From contig JAJFLU010000055.1 of assembly GCA_021772515.1 (NCBI GenBank), forward strand, positions 1 to 38,820: a stretch of 38,820 bases of DNA, read 5' to 3'. The stretch is from Opitutales bacterium. Its GTDB lineage: Bacteria; Verrucomicrobiota; Verrucomicrobiia; Opitutales; UBA2987. The position numbers and the translations under genes were made by a program. Shown in pieces: positions 25,584-34,082 of the stretch (positions are counted from its first letter, which is position 1; each line of letters begins with the position of its first letter). The notes beneath the pieces were generated by a model. That model was given only the letters and a program-made list of their open reading frames with translations. It did not search any database and was not told where the DNA came from.

Positions 25584-26801
25584 ATGCTCCGGTATTCTAC
25601 CATCATCTACTTTTTCTCAGCGATTGCCCTTGTCAGTTTCGGGCATGGAGAGATACGAGGTGAAACCACCGGTGGCAGTGAGCAGGATTCGCTCGCCGAT
25701 TCCTACCTGGATACGAGCACACTCGACGATACTCAACTCGACGCATTGATCGAGGGTGATGATTTGGGTGAAAAAATCTCGCCCTGGAGCAAGGAATTTA
25801 CCCTGCAAGTTCTGGCAGGCTACAATGATAATGTGCTACAGGGGGCTTTTAAAAAGGATGGCAGCCCCTACATCGGTGCGTCTGTGGAGGGGTTCTTCTG
25901 GCGGACATGGAATGAAGGGAGTAGAGATGTCTATTGGTATATTTTGGGCGAAGAGCTGTATTACACGGATGCTGCGGATATCAACAAGGAGCGATTGGCA
26001 ATATTGCAAACCCGCTACACATTTAATGTTGGAAAAACGCTTTCTCCCGGCTTCAAGCTGACCTTTACCTATGCCGATGAGGTTTTTGACATATCGAGAT
26101 CGGAACTGGAAATAGAGTCCACCACCCTTGAATTCGAGCAATTTGAACTCGCTCCATTTATCCGTTGGAATTTGTCGCCCAAATCTTACCTGCAATTCGA
26201 AGGGGGCGCCGGGCGATATTTTTTCCGCGATTCGAGTGACGATTACACCAACCCCTTCGCCGGGCTTCTCTATCAAAGGACTTTTCCATTTGGGGCAAAG
26301 GTCGAGTTGGGTTATAAAACGGGTCGGAAATTTTACGATCAGCGCAGCCAGCGGGATAAAGAAGGTTTTGAGATTGAAGGCACGGATCTGCAATGGGAAT
26401 GGCATGAGGCCACGGTAAAGTGGAAGCAGGCCTGGTTAAGCGAGAATCGGCTGAATACGGAAACAAAATTTTCCCTGAAGTTGAACCGGGACGACGGGGT
26501 TGGTTACAGCGATTACGATCGCTACAAATTCACCCAGAAAGTAAGCCTGGAAAAAAATTCATGGAGCCTGACCGGTGAATTTAATTACTCGATCAACCAA
26601 TATGCCATTCAATCGGTGGATTTTTCCAACGACGAAGCCTACGAGAGAAGGGATTTGTCCTTATTGGTCCGATTGACTAAAATAATATCGCCGAAACTGA
26701 AAATTTTTACCGAATGGGGACGAGAAGAAAGTAAATCTAACAGAATTGAGGACGAATTTAGACAGAACGTGGTATATTTAGGACTGGAAAGGACTTTTTA
26801 A
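25584..26801 (+). CDS. Outer-membrane beta-barrel protein
   Basis: A protein of about 405 residues. The start at 25584 is preferred over in-frame alternatives from 25530 because it gives MLRYSTIIYFFSAIALVSFG, a good signal peptide. After an acidic linker (DDTQLDALIEGDDLGEK) the sequence alternates hydrophobic and polar residues in many short strands rich in Tyr, Phe and Trp (FTLQVLAGYNDNVLQG, YLQFEGGAGRYFF, AKVELGYKTGRKFY). It ends in VVYLGLERTF with the C-terminal Phe recognised by the Bam machinery. Substrate or function is unknown. It is separated by 4 bases from the histidine kinase gene, so barrel and kinase are almost certainly co-transcribed, an uncommon pairing that suggests an envelope-sensing role. 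Confidence 0.78.
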   Translation: MLRYSTIIYFFSAIALVSFGHGEIRGETTGGSEQDSLADSYLDTSTLDDTQLDALIEGDDLGEKISPWSKEFTLQVLAGYNDNVLQGAFKKDGSPYIGASVEGFFWRTWNEGSRDVYWYILGEELYYTDAADINKERLAILQTRYTFNVGKTLSPGFKLTFTYADEVFDISRSELEIESTTLEFEQFELAPFIRWNLSPKSYLQFEGGAGRYFFRDSSDDYTNPFAGLLYQRTFPFGAKVELGYKTGRKFYDQRSQRDKEGFEIEGTDLQWEWHEATVKWKQAWLSENRLNTETKFSLKLNRDDGVGYSDYDRYKFTQKVSLEKNSWSLTGEFNYSINQYAIQSVDFSNDEAYERRDLSLLVRLTKIISPKLKIFTEWGREESKSNRIEDEFRQNVVYLGLERTF

Positions 26802-26805
26802 GCAT

Positions 26806-28287
26806 TTGCGAAAATTAGAGGAGAGAAAGGGAAAAAATGCCCGCCACGGAGGACTCAGGATATCGCCTGTGCCACTGGCGGCGACGGCGGCGGCGATTCT
26901 GGTTTTTGCGGTGGTCGTGGCTGCGGTCAGCCTGAGACTGCGCACCCAGGTCCGGGACCAGATTGTGGCCCGTGATGCCGAGGTGCTCTACCCGGTAGCC
27001 TTGATGGAAATATCCCGAGCCGAAGACGATTATCTGAGCGATCCTTTGGCGGAAGTTGAAGCCGATTTACTCGAAGTGGTGCTAAACACTTCGGAACTCA
27101 AGGGCGTGCTCGCAATCAGGATTTTCGACTCGAAGGGAAAATTTGCGGAGGCGGTGCCGGGAGATTTTTTGCTGGGGGAATTGTCAAAAGAAGAACTGGA
27201 GAACATGGGCCAGATGAGGCCGATCAGCCGGTATCATCCAGAAGGCCGCCTGGAGGACTATTTTATCGATGTGACATCTGAAGCCGACGGGGGAGGGAGG
27301 GGGTTTCCATTGCTGGAAGTGATCGCTCCCCTTCACAGGGCGGATTCCGCCGAATTGCTGGGTATCGCCCACTACCTCATCGATGGGCAGGAGATAACCA
27401 ATCAATTTGCGGCCCTCGACTCGATTATCTGGTGGCAGGCGGGGGCGGCGTTTGCCACGGGCAGTGTACTCCTGATGGCTGTGTTCCTATGGGCGTTCGG
27501 ACGCCTAAGGAAGGCTTACGAGCAGGTCGAGGAGCGTGGACAGCGCCTTTTGGCGGCCAATGCCGAGTTGGCCATGATGGCGAAAACCTCAGCTATCGGA
27601 GCAGTGGCCTCGCATCTGGTTCACGGATTAAAAAATCCTCTTTCGGGGCTTCAGGAATTTGTCGGTGGACGGGATGCGGAACCCTCCAATATCGATAGCG
27701 AGGAATGGCAGGCGGCCAAAGAGTCCACCCGGCGAATGCAAGAAATGATCGGAGAAATCGTTGAGATATTGCGCGAGGAGAATATCGAATCCGAATACAG
27801 TTACACCTTGGGTGAGCTCAAAAATTTGCTGGCGGCCAAGGCAGAGCCAGCGGCGAAAAAAGCGGGTGTTCATTTTTCGGTGGATGAAGGTTCGTTAAAT
27901 CTCTCGATAGATAGCCGAAGAGGAAATCTTTTGCTGCTTATTTTAATGAATCTGGTTCAAAATGCGATTGAAGCCACACCGGAGGGGAAGGGAGTCCGAC
28001 TTGTCGTGGAGGGGGATGAAGAGGCGCTGATTTTCAGAGTGGAAGATTCTGGAATCGGCGTATCGGAAAGAATGATTGAAAACCTTTTTTCGCCATGCAA
28101 TTCAACCAAGCCGGGAGGTTCGGGGATCGGACTAGCTATCAGCAAACAGTTGGCCCGACATATCGGGGGTGAGCTTTCACTCGAAAAAAACGACTCCGAG
28201 GGCGCCCAATTTTTATTGACCGTAAATAATCCAACCGCTGGGGAAAACTTGGCCCAACCGATTCAAAAGTCCTGTGCAAATTCATAA
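26806..28287 (+). CDS. Membrane-bound sensor histidine kinase
   Basis: A 493-residue kinase. The first membrane helix is at about 22-43 (PLAATAAAILVFAVVVAAVS). A periplasmic sensor domain of about 160 residues ends before a second helix near 207-230 (WWQAGAAFATGSVLLMAVFLW). The H-box LVHGLKNPLSGL carries phospho-accepting H273. The ATP-binding domain shows the N-box NLVQNAIEATP, VEDSGIGVSE and GGSGIGLAISKQLARHIGG. The start is TTG 26806, preceded by GGAAAGGAC at good spacing; no in-frame ATG fits. It is the probable partner of the sigma-54 regulator at 23092 (NtrB/ZraS-like arrangement). Its stop overlaps the next gene's GTG by 14 bases. Confidence 0.9.
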   Translation: MRKLEERKGKNARHGGLRISPVPLAATAAAILVFAVVVAAVSLRLRTQVRDQIVARDAEVLYPVALMEISRAEDDYLSDPLAEVEADLLEVVLNTSELKGVLAIRIFDSKGKFAEAVPGDFLLGELSKEELENMGQMRPISRYHPEGRLEDYFIDVTSEADGGGRGFPLLEVIAPLHRADSAELLGIAHYLIDGQEITNQFAALDSIIWWQAGAAFATGSVLLMAVFLWAFGRLRKAYEQVEERGQRLLAANAELAMMAKTSAIGAVASHLVHGLKNPLSGLQEFVGGRDAEPSNIDSEEWQAAKESTRRMQEMIGEIVEILREENIESEYSYTLGELKNLLAAKAEPAAKKAGVHFSVDEGSLNLSIDSRRGNLLLLILMNLVQNAIEATPEGKGVRLVVEGDEEALIFRVEDSGIGVSERMIENLFSPCNSTKPGGSGIGLAISKQLARHIGGELSLEKNDSEGAQFLLTVNNPTAGENLAQPIQKSCANS

Positions 28288-29794
28288 TCCCAAATCCTCA
28301 GCCCTGTTGAGGACGGCAGTATTAACGGGTTTTTGCTTGTTCTGGGGCACTTCTACAGGCGCGCAATCACCAGATGATGAACTATGGCGGTTTACCACCA
28401 ATGGAGCCGTTTTTTCGTCCGCTGCAATATCCGAAACCGGAACTATCTTTTTTGGCTCCGAAGATAATAAACTCTACGCCTTGAATAGAGACGGGACAAA
28501 AAAATGGGAGTTTGTGGGCACGGATTGGTTCGACTCAACTCCTGCATTGGGATCCACAGGAGTGCTCTACGCCGGATCGTGGGACAATCGGCTCCACGCC
28601 ATCAATGCAGAAACTGGATTGGAGGTCTGGAATTTTGTCGCCGACAGCCTGATAATCTCGTCACCGGCAGTCGCCGCCGATGGCACCATTTACTTCGGTT
28701 CATCGGATGCCATTTTTTATGCCCTCAATCCGGACGGCTCCCTGAAATGGGAGTTTGCTACAACGGATGAATTGGATTCCTCACCGGCTTTGGCCAAGGA
28801 TGGCACCATTTACTTTGGCGGCTACGATGGCAATTTATATGCCCTCAACCCCGATGGAACGCAGAAATGGGCGTTCGCCACCGATGTGGTAACGGGTAGG
28901 GATAGCCTCATTCTTTCCTCTCCGGCCCTCGATGATGATGGCAATATTTATTTCGGATCGACGAATTATTTTTTCTACTCGATAGACTCCGCAGGAAACC
29001 TCAGGTGGAAGTTTGAAACGGAGGGAGATATCGATAGCTCACCGGCTATCGACCTCTTCGGAAGCGTCTATTTTGCTTCCAGAGACGGCTATTTTTATGC
29101 CTTGGATAGCGATGGTGTGGAAACGTGGTCCGCTGCCGTTGGAGAGGTAATTTACAGTTCGCCGGCCATCGATGAGGTGGGAAATGTATATATTGTCGGC
29201 TTTTCGGGAAATGACACCAGTATACTGTACTCCTATACGTTTGACGGCCAGTTGCGGTGGCAGTTCTCAATACCCGGAATTGTCGATTCCTCGCCCACTA
29301 TCAGCGTCGATGGTGTCATATACATCGGGGTATTCGATGGCAATTTATTCGCAATCGAAGGGGGCTTGGCTCCCGCAATTGTGTCTTGGCCGCAATTTTC
29401 TCACGACTCTCAAAAAACCGGTCGCCAGTTTCCCGATAAAATATTGCCAGTCCTCTGGGCCGATGTCGAATTGCTCGGGGGTGACTGGGTTCGTTCTGGT
29501 TGGTTTGGAGATTTCGCGATTGATGATCAAACCTATCCCTGGATTTTCCATGATGAACATGGGTGGTTGTGGAACTATGGGGACTCCCAATCCTCAATTT
29601 GGTTCTGGGACGATAAACTTGGGTGGTTTTGGACGAGCGGACCGGGCCTCTACCCCCTGCTTTACAAAGCGGATGAAAATGACTGGATATGGTATTTCCA
29701 AGGCACTGGTTCTGCGACGAGTTTTCGATGGTTTCAAAACCTTGATACCAGCCAAAATATGCCCTTCGAGCCCAGTGGCATCACCATCGACTAG
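28274..29794 (+). CDS. Secreted PQQ-like beta-propeller protein with Trp-rich C-terminus
   Basis: A 506-residue exported protein starting at GTG 28274, inside the end of the kinase gene. The signal peptide (LLRTAVLTGFCLFWGTSTGA) is followed by eight propeller repeats of about 40 residues, such as DGTIYFGSSDAIFYALNPDG and SSPALAKDGTIYFGG. The PQQ-like blade pattern (A-x-x-x-DG-x-x-x-W) is clear, but no PQQ or metal-ligand residues for dehydrogenase activity are evident. The last 100 residues form a separate Trp/Tyr-rich domain (HGWLWNYGDS, KLGWFWTSGPGLYPLLY, DNDW-like WIWYFQ). I associate this tail with secreted proteins of Opitutae. Coupling to the kinase gene suggests a role in sensing or envelope homeostasis. 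Confidence 0.82.
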   Translation: MQIHNPKSSALLRTAVLTGFCLFWGTSTGAQSPDDELWRFTTNGAVFSSAAISETGTIFFGSEDNKLYALNRDGTKKWEFVGTDWFDSTPALGSTGVLYAGSWDNRLHAINAETGLEVWNFVADSLIISSPAVAADGTIYFGSSDAIFYALNPDGSLKWEFATTDELDSSPALAKDGTIYFGGYDGNLYALNPDGTQKWAFATDVVTGRDSLILSSPALDDDGNIYFGSTNYFFYSIDSAGNLRWKFETEGDIDSSPAIDLFGSVYFASRDGYFYALDSDGVETWSAAVGEVIYSSPAIDEVGNVYIVGFSGNDTSILYSYTFDGQLRWQFSIPGIVDSSPTISVDGVIYIGVFDGNLFAIEGGLAPAIVSWPQFSHDSQKTGRQFPDKILPVLWADVELLGGDWVRSGWFGDFAIDDQTYPWIFHDEHGWLWNYGDSQSSIWFWDDKLGWFWTSGPGLYPLLYKADENDWIWYFQGTGSATSFRWFQNLDTSQNMPFEPSGITID

Positions 29795-29812
29795 GGGTTG
29801 GAGAAGTAGGGC

Positions 29813-31522
29813 TCAGGTGGCCCATTCGAAGGCGGCCAGTTTTTCGATTTCCTCGATGGTGGTGAGGCCGAGGAGCGCTTTTTTGAGGCCATCGTAGCGC
29901 AGGGGTTTGTAACCGACCCGGCGCGCTGCCTCTGATAGCGACTTGAGACCGGCATTATCTGAAATCAGGGAGCGGATTTCCTCAGTAACCAGAACCAATT
30001 CGTGGAAAGCGACCCTGCCCCGGTAGCCGGTGCCCCTGCAATCATTGCATCCGCGCCCCTGATAAAAAGGAACGTCACTGCCCTCGGCATCATGGAAATA
30101 GCGGTTTAAAATCTCGCTGGAAGGTAGATAGGATTCTTTGCATTTTTCGCAAATACGGGCGGCCAGCCTCTGGGCGAGAACACCTAAAATCGAGGGGGCC
30201 ACCATGTAGGCGGGAATTCCTATTTCCACGAGTCGGATGATCGCTTGAACGGCGTTATTGGCATGCAAAGTGGAAAAAACCAGGTGGCCGGTGAGGGCGG
30301 CCTCGGTGGCAATCTTGGCCGTTTCCAGATCGCGGATTTCCCCCACCAGAATGACGTCGGGATCCTGCCGCAGGAGGGAGCGCAGGAGCCGGGCAAAATT
30401 CAGGTCGATATGATTATTAACCTGAGATTGGACGAGTCCCTCAAGCCGCACTTCCACGGGATCTTCGATGGTGGATATATTGACGTCGGGGCCGTTAATT
30501 TCCTGCAATGCGGCATAGAGAGTGGTGGTTTTACCCGAACCGGTTGGCCCGGTCACAAAGAGGATTCCGTTGGGGCTTCGGATCAGTCTTTTGAAGGGTT
30601 TCAGCACGTTTTGTGAAATCAGCATTTGGTCCAGGGAAAGGAAATCCTTCTTGCCCGTCGCGGCGAGAATGCGAATGACGATTTTTTCCCCCTCGATGGT
30701 CGGGATAAATGAGACTCGAAAGCTGACCTTGTTTGGGCCGAGGGAAATTGAAAACCGGCCATCCTGTGGAAAGCGGGAGTCCGACACGTTGACGCCGCAG
30801 AGGATTTTCGTCCTCACGGTAAGCGCCTTCATTATGCTTCTGGAAAACCTGAGCACCTCGCGGAGGCGGCCGTCGATACGCAGGCGAATGCGGGTGGACT
30901 CCTCCTCCGGTTCGATGTGAATATCCGAAGTTCGTTCCTTGATAGCGAGATACAGGAGGGAATTGAAAATTTTAATAACCGACTGGGATTCGCCCATTTG
31001 GGCAATGTCATCCGGGCTCAGTTCGGATACCAGCAAGCCCTCGGTTTTTTCGAGACCGGCGATGGATTCCTGGATGCTGACCTCGCTCGAATAGTGCAGC
31101 TCGATGCCGTCAAGAATCTCGCAGGGCAGGGCAAAAACCGGGCTGACAGTTAGTCGGGCGATACCCTCGAGACGGCGCAGCGTCTGAACATCAAAAGGGT
31201 TACACATCGCCACGGTGAGGACCGAATCCACCAGATAGAGAGGAAGGGATCGGGTTTTTTTGGCGATGTCCTGGGGAATTTTCTCGGTCGCCTCGGGCAT
31301 GACGAGGCTGGAAAGTGGATCAACATAGGCAATCCCGAGGGAGTCGCCCCATAGTTTGCAGGCTTTGGAGCACTCGATCAGGTTTTCCTTGACGAGGGCT
31401 TCCAGAAATTCCGGGGAACCGCGATCATGACGAACCGCCACCCGTTCGTAGTCTTCGGGAGAGATGAGGATTCTGTTCGCCTGAAGAAGTTCCAGAAATT
31501 TATCTTCGACGATTACGCCCAC
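29813..31522 (-). CDS. PilB/GspE-type assembly ATPase
   Basis: A 569-residue hexameric ATPase that powers type IV pilus or type II secretion pseudopilus assembly. The N-terminal MshEN-like region (residues 1-150) is followed by TSDIHIEPEEESTRIRLRIDG (Asp-box region), Walker A GPTGSGKTTT near residue 325, the Walker B region RQDPDVILVGEIRD, the His box TGHLVFSTLHAN and a tetracysteine zinc motif (CEKC and CNDC). PilB versus GspE cannot be separated by sequence reading alone. It is the last gene of a minus-strand unit with a small basic protein and a CheY-like regulator, suggesting that pilus or secretion activity is controlled by phosphorylation. Confidence 0.9.
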   Translation of the reverse strand: MGVIVEDKFLELLQANRILISPEDYERVAVRHDRGSPEFLEALVKENLIECSKACKLWGDSLGIAYVDPLSSLVMPEATEKIPQDIAKKTRSLPLYLVDSVLTVAMCNPFDVQTLRRLEGIARLTVSPVFALPCEILDGIELHYSSEVSIQESIAGLEKTEGLLVSELSPDDIAQMGESQSVIKIFNSLLYLAIKERTSDIHIEPEEESTRIRLRIDGRLREVLRFSRSIMKALTVRTKILCGVNVSDSRFPQDGRFSISLGPNKVSFRVSFIPTIEGEKIVIRILAATGKKDFLSLDQMLISQNVLKPFKRLIRSPNGILFVTGPTGSGKTTTLYAALQEINGPDVNISTIEDPVEVRLEGLVQSQVNNHIDLNFARLLRSLLRQDPDVILVGEIRDLETAKIATEAALTGHLVFSTLHANNAVQAIIRLVEIGIPAYMVAPSILGVLAQRLAARICEKCKESYLPSSEILNRYFHDAEGSDVPFYQGRGCNDCRGTGYRGRVAFHELVLVTEEIRSLISDNAGLKSLSEAARRVGYKPLRYDGLKKALLGLTTIEEIEKLAAFEWAT

Positions 31523-31709
31523 GAGGCCTCCTGCGGTTCTTTTTCAACATTCCAGCGATTTCCGCCTGGTCGACAAGCTCTCGGGCGAGCACAGAATTTT
31601 GCCGTTCCTCCTCGACCTCGGTGAGGAGCGCCCCGAGCGAATACTTTACCTCGGTGATGACGGAGGCAGTTTTTGGCTCAGGATCTGTGTCTGGCTGATT
31701 TTCGGGCAT
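31500..31709 (-). CDS. Small basic-tailed protein between regulator and ATPase genes
   Basis: A short protein of about 69 residues from ATG 31709 (a TTG at 31739 would add ten residues). It has an acidic Pro-rich start (MPENQPDTDPEPK), a helical middle (LGALLTEVEEERQNSVLARE) and a very basic end (KKNRRRPRGRNRRR). It overlaps the start of the ATPase gene by 23 bases and lies 37 bases after the regulator gene, so it sits in the operon. The Arg-rich tail might bind nucleic acid or acidic protein surfaces. I do not recognise a family, and it could be an overprediction. Confidence 0.5.
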   Translation of the reverse strand: MPENQPDTDPEPKTASVITEVKYSLGALLTEVEEERQNSVLARELVDQAEIAGMLKKNRRRPRGRNRRR

Positions 31710-31746
31710 ATTCTTTACCAATTTTTGGGAGGCGGCCAACTGCCCT

Positions 31747-32130
31747 TCACGCTAGCTCAAGCTCTTCCAAAGTCTCGATTATCAGACGAGATAAATCCGC
31801 TTTCGGGGTGTCTTTTCTCATGTATTGGACGGCGCCGTTGTAGGCGCTTTTTTCGACGGATTGGCGGGAGGCTACCGAGGTCATCATGATGACAACGGCG
31901 TCTTCATCGAATTCGGTAATTTTTTCGAGGGCATCGAGGCCGTCCATAATGGGCATATTGATATCCATCAAGACCAGCTCCGGTCGATCCTGTTTATAGC
32001 GTTCGAGACCCTCATAACCATTGGCAGCCTCCAAAACGGTCTCCACCCCGATTTCTTTAAGGATCAACTTGAGGTAGAGGCGCATATGAGCCTCATCATC
32101 CACGATCATTGCGATTTTAGGTATGTACAT
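31747..32130 (-). CDS. CheY-like single-domain response regulator
   Basis: A 127-residue stand-alone receiver domain. Residues match the family: VDDEAHMRLYLK (acidic pocket), LVLMDINMPIMDGLDAL with the phospho-acceptor Asp, MMTSVASR with the conserved Thr/Ser, and YMRKDTPKADL with the Lys. The ATG at 32130 begins right at the domain (MYIPKIAMIVDDE); the upstream one at 32172 adds unrelated residues. No output domain is present, so it acts by binding partners. Being first in a unit with a PilB/GspE ATPase, it may regulate pilus assembly or twitching, as PilG/PilH-type proteins do. Confidence 0.87.
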   Translation of the reverse strand: MYIPKIAMIVDDEAHMRLYLKLILKEIGVETVLEAANGYEGLERYKQDRPELVLMDINMPIMDGLDALEKITEFDEDAVVIMMTSVASRQSVEKSAYNGAVQYMRKDTPKADLSRLIIETLEELELA

Positions 32131-32380
32131 AATATGCAGTCTGCTGATTTGAGTAAATTGATGAAATACCAACCCTCAGACCATTTATCGGACGCAGCCC
32201 GTTCAATTTAAACGACAATTGGCCCTTCCTCAGTCTCCTTCAATACCTGCGAAAATAGGGTTTCTCAGGATTTATGCTCGATTTTGGAAGTTACTGATTA
32301 TTATTCGGCGAAAAGGTTTGAAAATCGTAAAACGGATATATGGAGTCGGTGCTTTCGGGGGAGAACTTATTTTTATTAAA

Positions 32381-33433
32381 ATGAATGGCGTAATACGGAT
32401 TGGGATAATTGGGGCGGGGGCCAATACGCGGTTGCGGCATATTCCGGGTTTTCAGGCGATTGATGGGGTCGAAGTGGCCGTGGTCTGCAACCGGAGCCGC
32501 GAATCATCGCTCAGGGCGGCCAAGGAATTTCATATTCCGCGAATCGCCGGGAGTTGGGAAGAAGTGGCCTCGGATCATGAACTGGACGCGGTGTGCATCG
32601 GCACTTGGCCGTATTTGCATGCCGATATCACCATAATGGCGTTGGAGTATGACAAGCATGTTTTGACGGAGGCTCGTATGGCCCGAAATGTGGCCGAGTC
32701 CGAGGCCATGTTGCGGGCATCCCGGACCAAACCGGATCGGGTGGCTCAGATTGTGCCTTCTCCTTTTTCTTTAAACTATGATGCCACCGTCAGGGATATC
32801 ATCCGCTCAGATCAGTTGGGCGAAATTTACGAAATTTGCGCCACCCACACCGGAGGCCAATTGGCCCTGAAGGAAACTCCCCTGAGCTGGCGGCAGAATT
32901 TTCACCTGAGCGGGTTAAATATGCTGACCCTGGGTATTTTTCATGAGTCGGTGGAGCGTTGGATCGATGGCGAGCCGGAATGGGTGGTGGCCGGAGGGTC
33001 GGTTTTCACACCCGAGCGAGTTGATGCCGAAACGGGGCAGGGGGCATCGGTTCAAATACCCGACAGCATCAGTGTGTTCGGTCAATATGCCACCGGCGCC
33101 AGGATGGTTTATCATTTTAGCGGAGTGGAATCCGGGAAACCGCGCATGGAAATCAGGGTGAACGGTTCCAAAGGGTCGCTGCGGCTCGATTTTCCCGAGG
33201 ATGCCCTATACCTCTCCAAGGCGGGAAGCACGGAGGAAAAACCGGTGAGCATTACAGCCGAAGATCAAAGCGGTTGGCAGGTGGAAGCCGAATTTATCGA
33301 CAGCATCCGCAATGGAACCCCGGTGGCCCGCACGGATTTCGACCAAGGTTTGCGCTACATGCGGTTCACGGAAGCAGTTTACAATTCCTGGAGCAATACC
33401 TCGGCAAAAGTCGAGATCAAGCAGGAATCGTAA
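32381..33433 (+). CDS. Gfo/Idh/MocA-family oxidoreductase
   Basis: A protein of about 350 residues with an N-terminal Rossmann domain (VIRIGIIGAGANTRLRHIPG) and the family pattern AVCIGTWPYLHADITIMAL followed by KHVLTEARMARN (E-K-P-like position changed to TEARMA). The C-terminal domain has AEFIDSIRNGTPVARTDFDQG. Members use NAD(P) to oxidise or reduce sugars, inositols or similar compounds. The ATG at 32381 coincides with the conserved start; the frame is open from 32219, but the upstream part does not resemble the family. No signal peptide. The usual catalytic EKP lysine is not obvious (TEARMA), so the protein might be an atypical or inactive member. The 3' end is duplicated in a 36-base direct repeat. 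Confidence 0.85.
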   Translation: MNGVIRIGIIGAGANTRLRHIPGFQAIDGVEVAVVCNRSRESSLRAAKEFHIPRIAGSWEEVASDHELDAVCIGTWPYLHADITIMALEYDKHVLTEARMARNVAESEAMLRASRTKPDRVAQIVPSPFSLNYDATVRDIIRSDQLGEIYEICATHTGGQLALKETPLSWRQNFHLSGLNMLTLGIFHESVERWIDGEPEWVVAGGSVFTPERVDAETGQGASVQIPDSISVFGQYATGARMVYHFSGVESGKPRMEIRVNGSKGSLRLDFPEDALYLSKAGSTEEKPVSITAEDQSGWQVEAEFIDSIRNGTPVARTDFDQGLRYMRFTEAVYNSWSNTSAKVEIKQES

Positions 33434-33615
33434 GCATCATATCTTCTCCACCCTCTCCCTCTTTGTCTTCCTCTGTTTTTGTGTAAGTTGTTGTTACTAA
33501 ATGCATAGGGGACGAAGAGGAAGAGTAAGACGAGGACGAAGAGAGAGATTCCAAACGGCCTAAAGTCCATGCCGTTCAGGCAGGAATCGTAAGCATCATA
33601 TCTTCTCCACCCTCT
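33421..33615 (+). repeat. 36-base direct repeat spaced 159 bases, around a pyrimidine/purine hairpin region
   Basis: An identical 36-base sequence occurs at 33421-33456 and 33580-33615. The first copy contains the last codons and stop of the oxidoreductase gene (reading CAG GAA TCG TAA). Between them lie a pyrimidine-rich stretch (33457-33475), a purine-rich stretch (33513-33551) that is partly complementary to it, and a hairpin AACGGC/GCCGTT (about 33553-33576). The second copy ends 12 bases before the left end of the IS3-type element. It may mark a local duplication or a past insertion. Confidence 0.7.
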
Positions 33616-33624
33616 TCCCCATCC

Positions 33625-34074
33625 TCATGTAGGTTGCCCCATGATGATTGCCGAGTTTTTTGAGTCCTTCCGAGAATGGGTCCATATAACTCGTCGGAGG
33701 AAGGACTCGAAAAAACTTTTTACCCTCTCTACTATTGAGAGTGCCAGGATCTCCCGGCCCCTGGATACAGGAGCCGGGAGGCGTTCGGATGAGTTCATTC
33801 TTGCTCTGGAACCGGCTTTGATGCCTTCTTCACGCATCAATCGGGCTCCCCGGTTTACCGAACAGCAAAACCCCCGCGCTCTGAGTTGCCGGGTCATCCG
33901 CGGGCTCCCGTACCCTTTCATATGCCGGTGCCCATGAATAGCCCGGATTTGCGCCTTCAGTTCGAGGTTTTGCTCGGCTCGCAAACTGCGTGTCCGAGGC
34001 AGCCACACATAATAACCGCTGCGCGATATTTTCAGAGCCTCACAAAGCTCACTGATGCTATATTCCTCCCGCAT
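33625..34074 (-). pseudogene. IS3 orfB, truncated before the DDE domain
   Basis: The first 85 residues match the HTH_21 region of IS3 OrfB (ISELCEALKISRSGYYVWL, HMKGYGSPRMTRQLRARGF, RLMREEGIKA). After about residue 90 the family match stops and a short unrelated tail runs to a stop at the element's end. The integrase core with the D, D and E residues is missing. Part of the tail is encoded by a large hairpin: GTTTTTTGAGTCCTTCC (33655-33671) pairs with GGAAGGACTCGAAAAAAC (33699-33716). The gene cannot make a working transposase. Confidence 0.82.
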
Positions 34075-34082
34075 GATATTTA

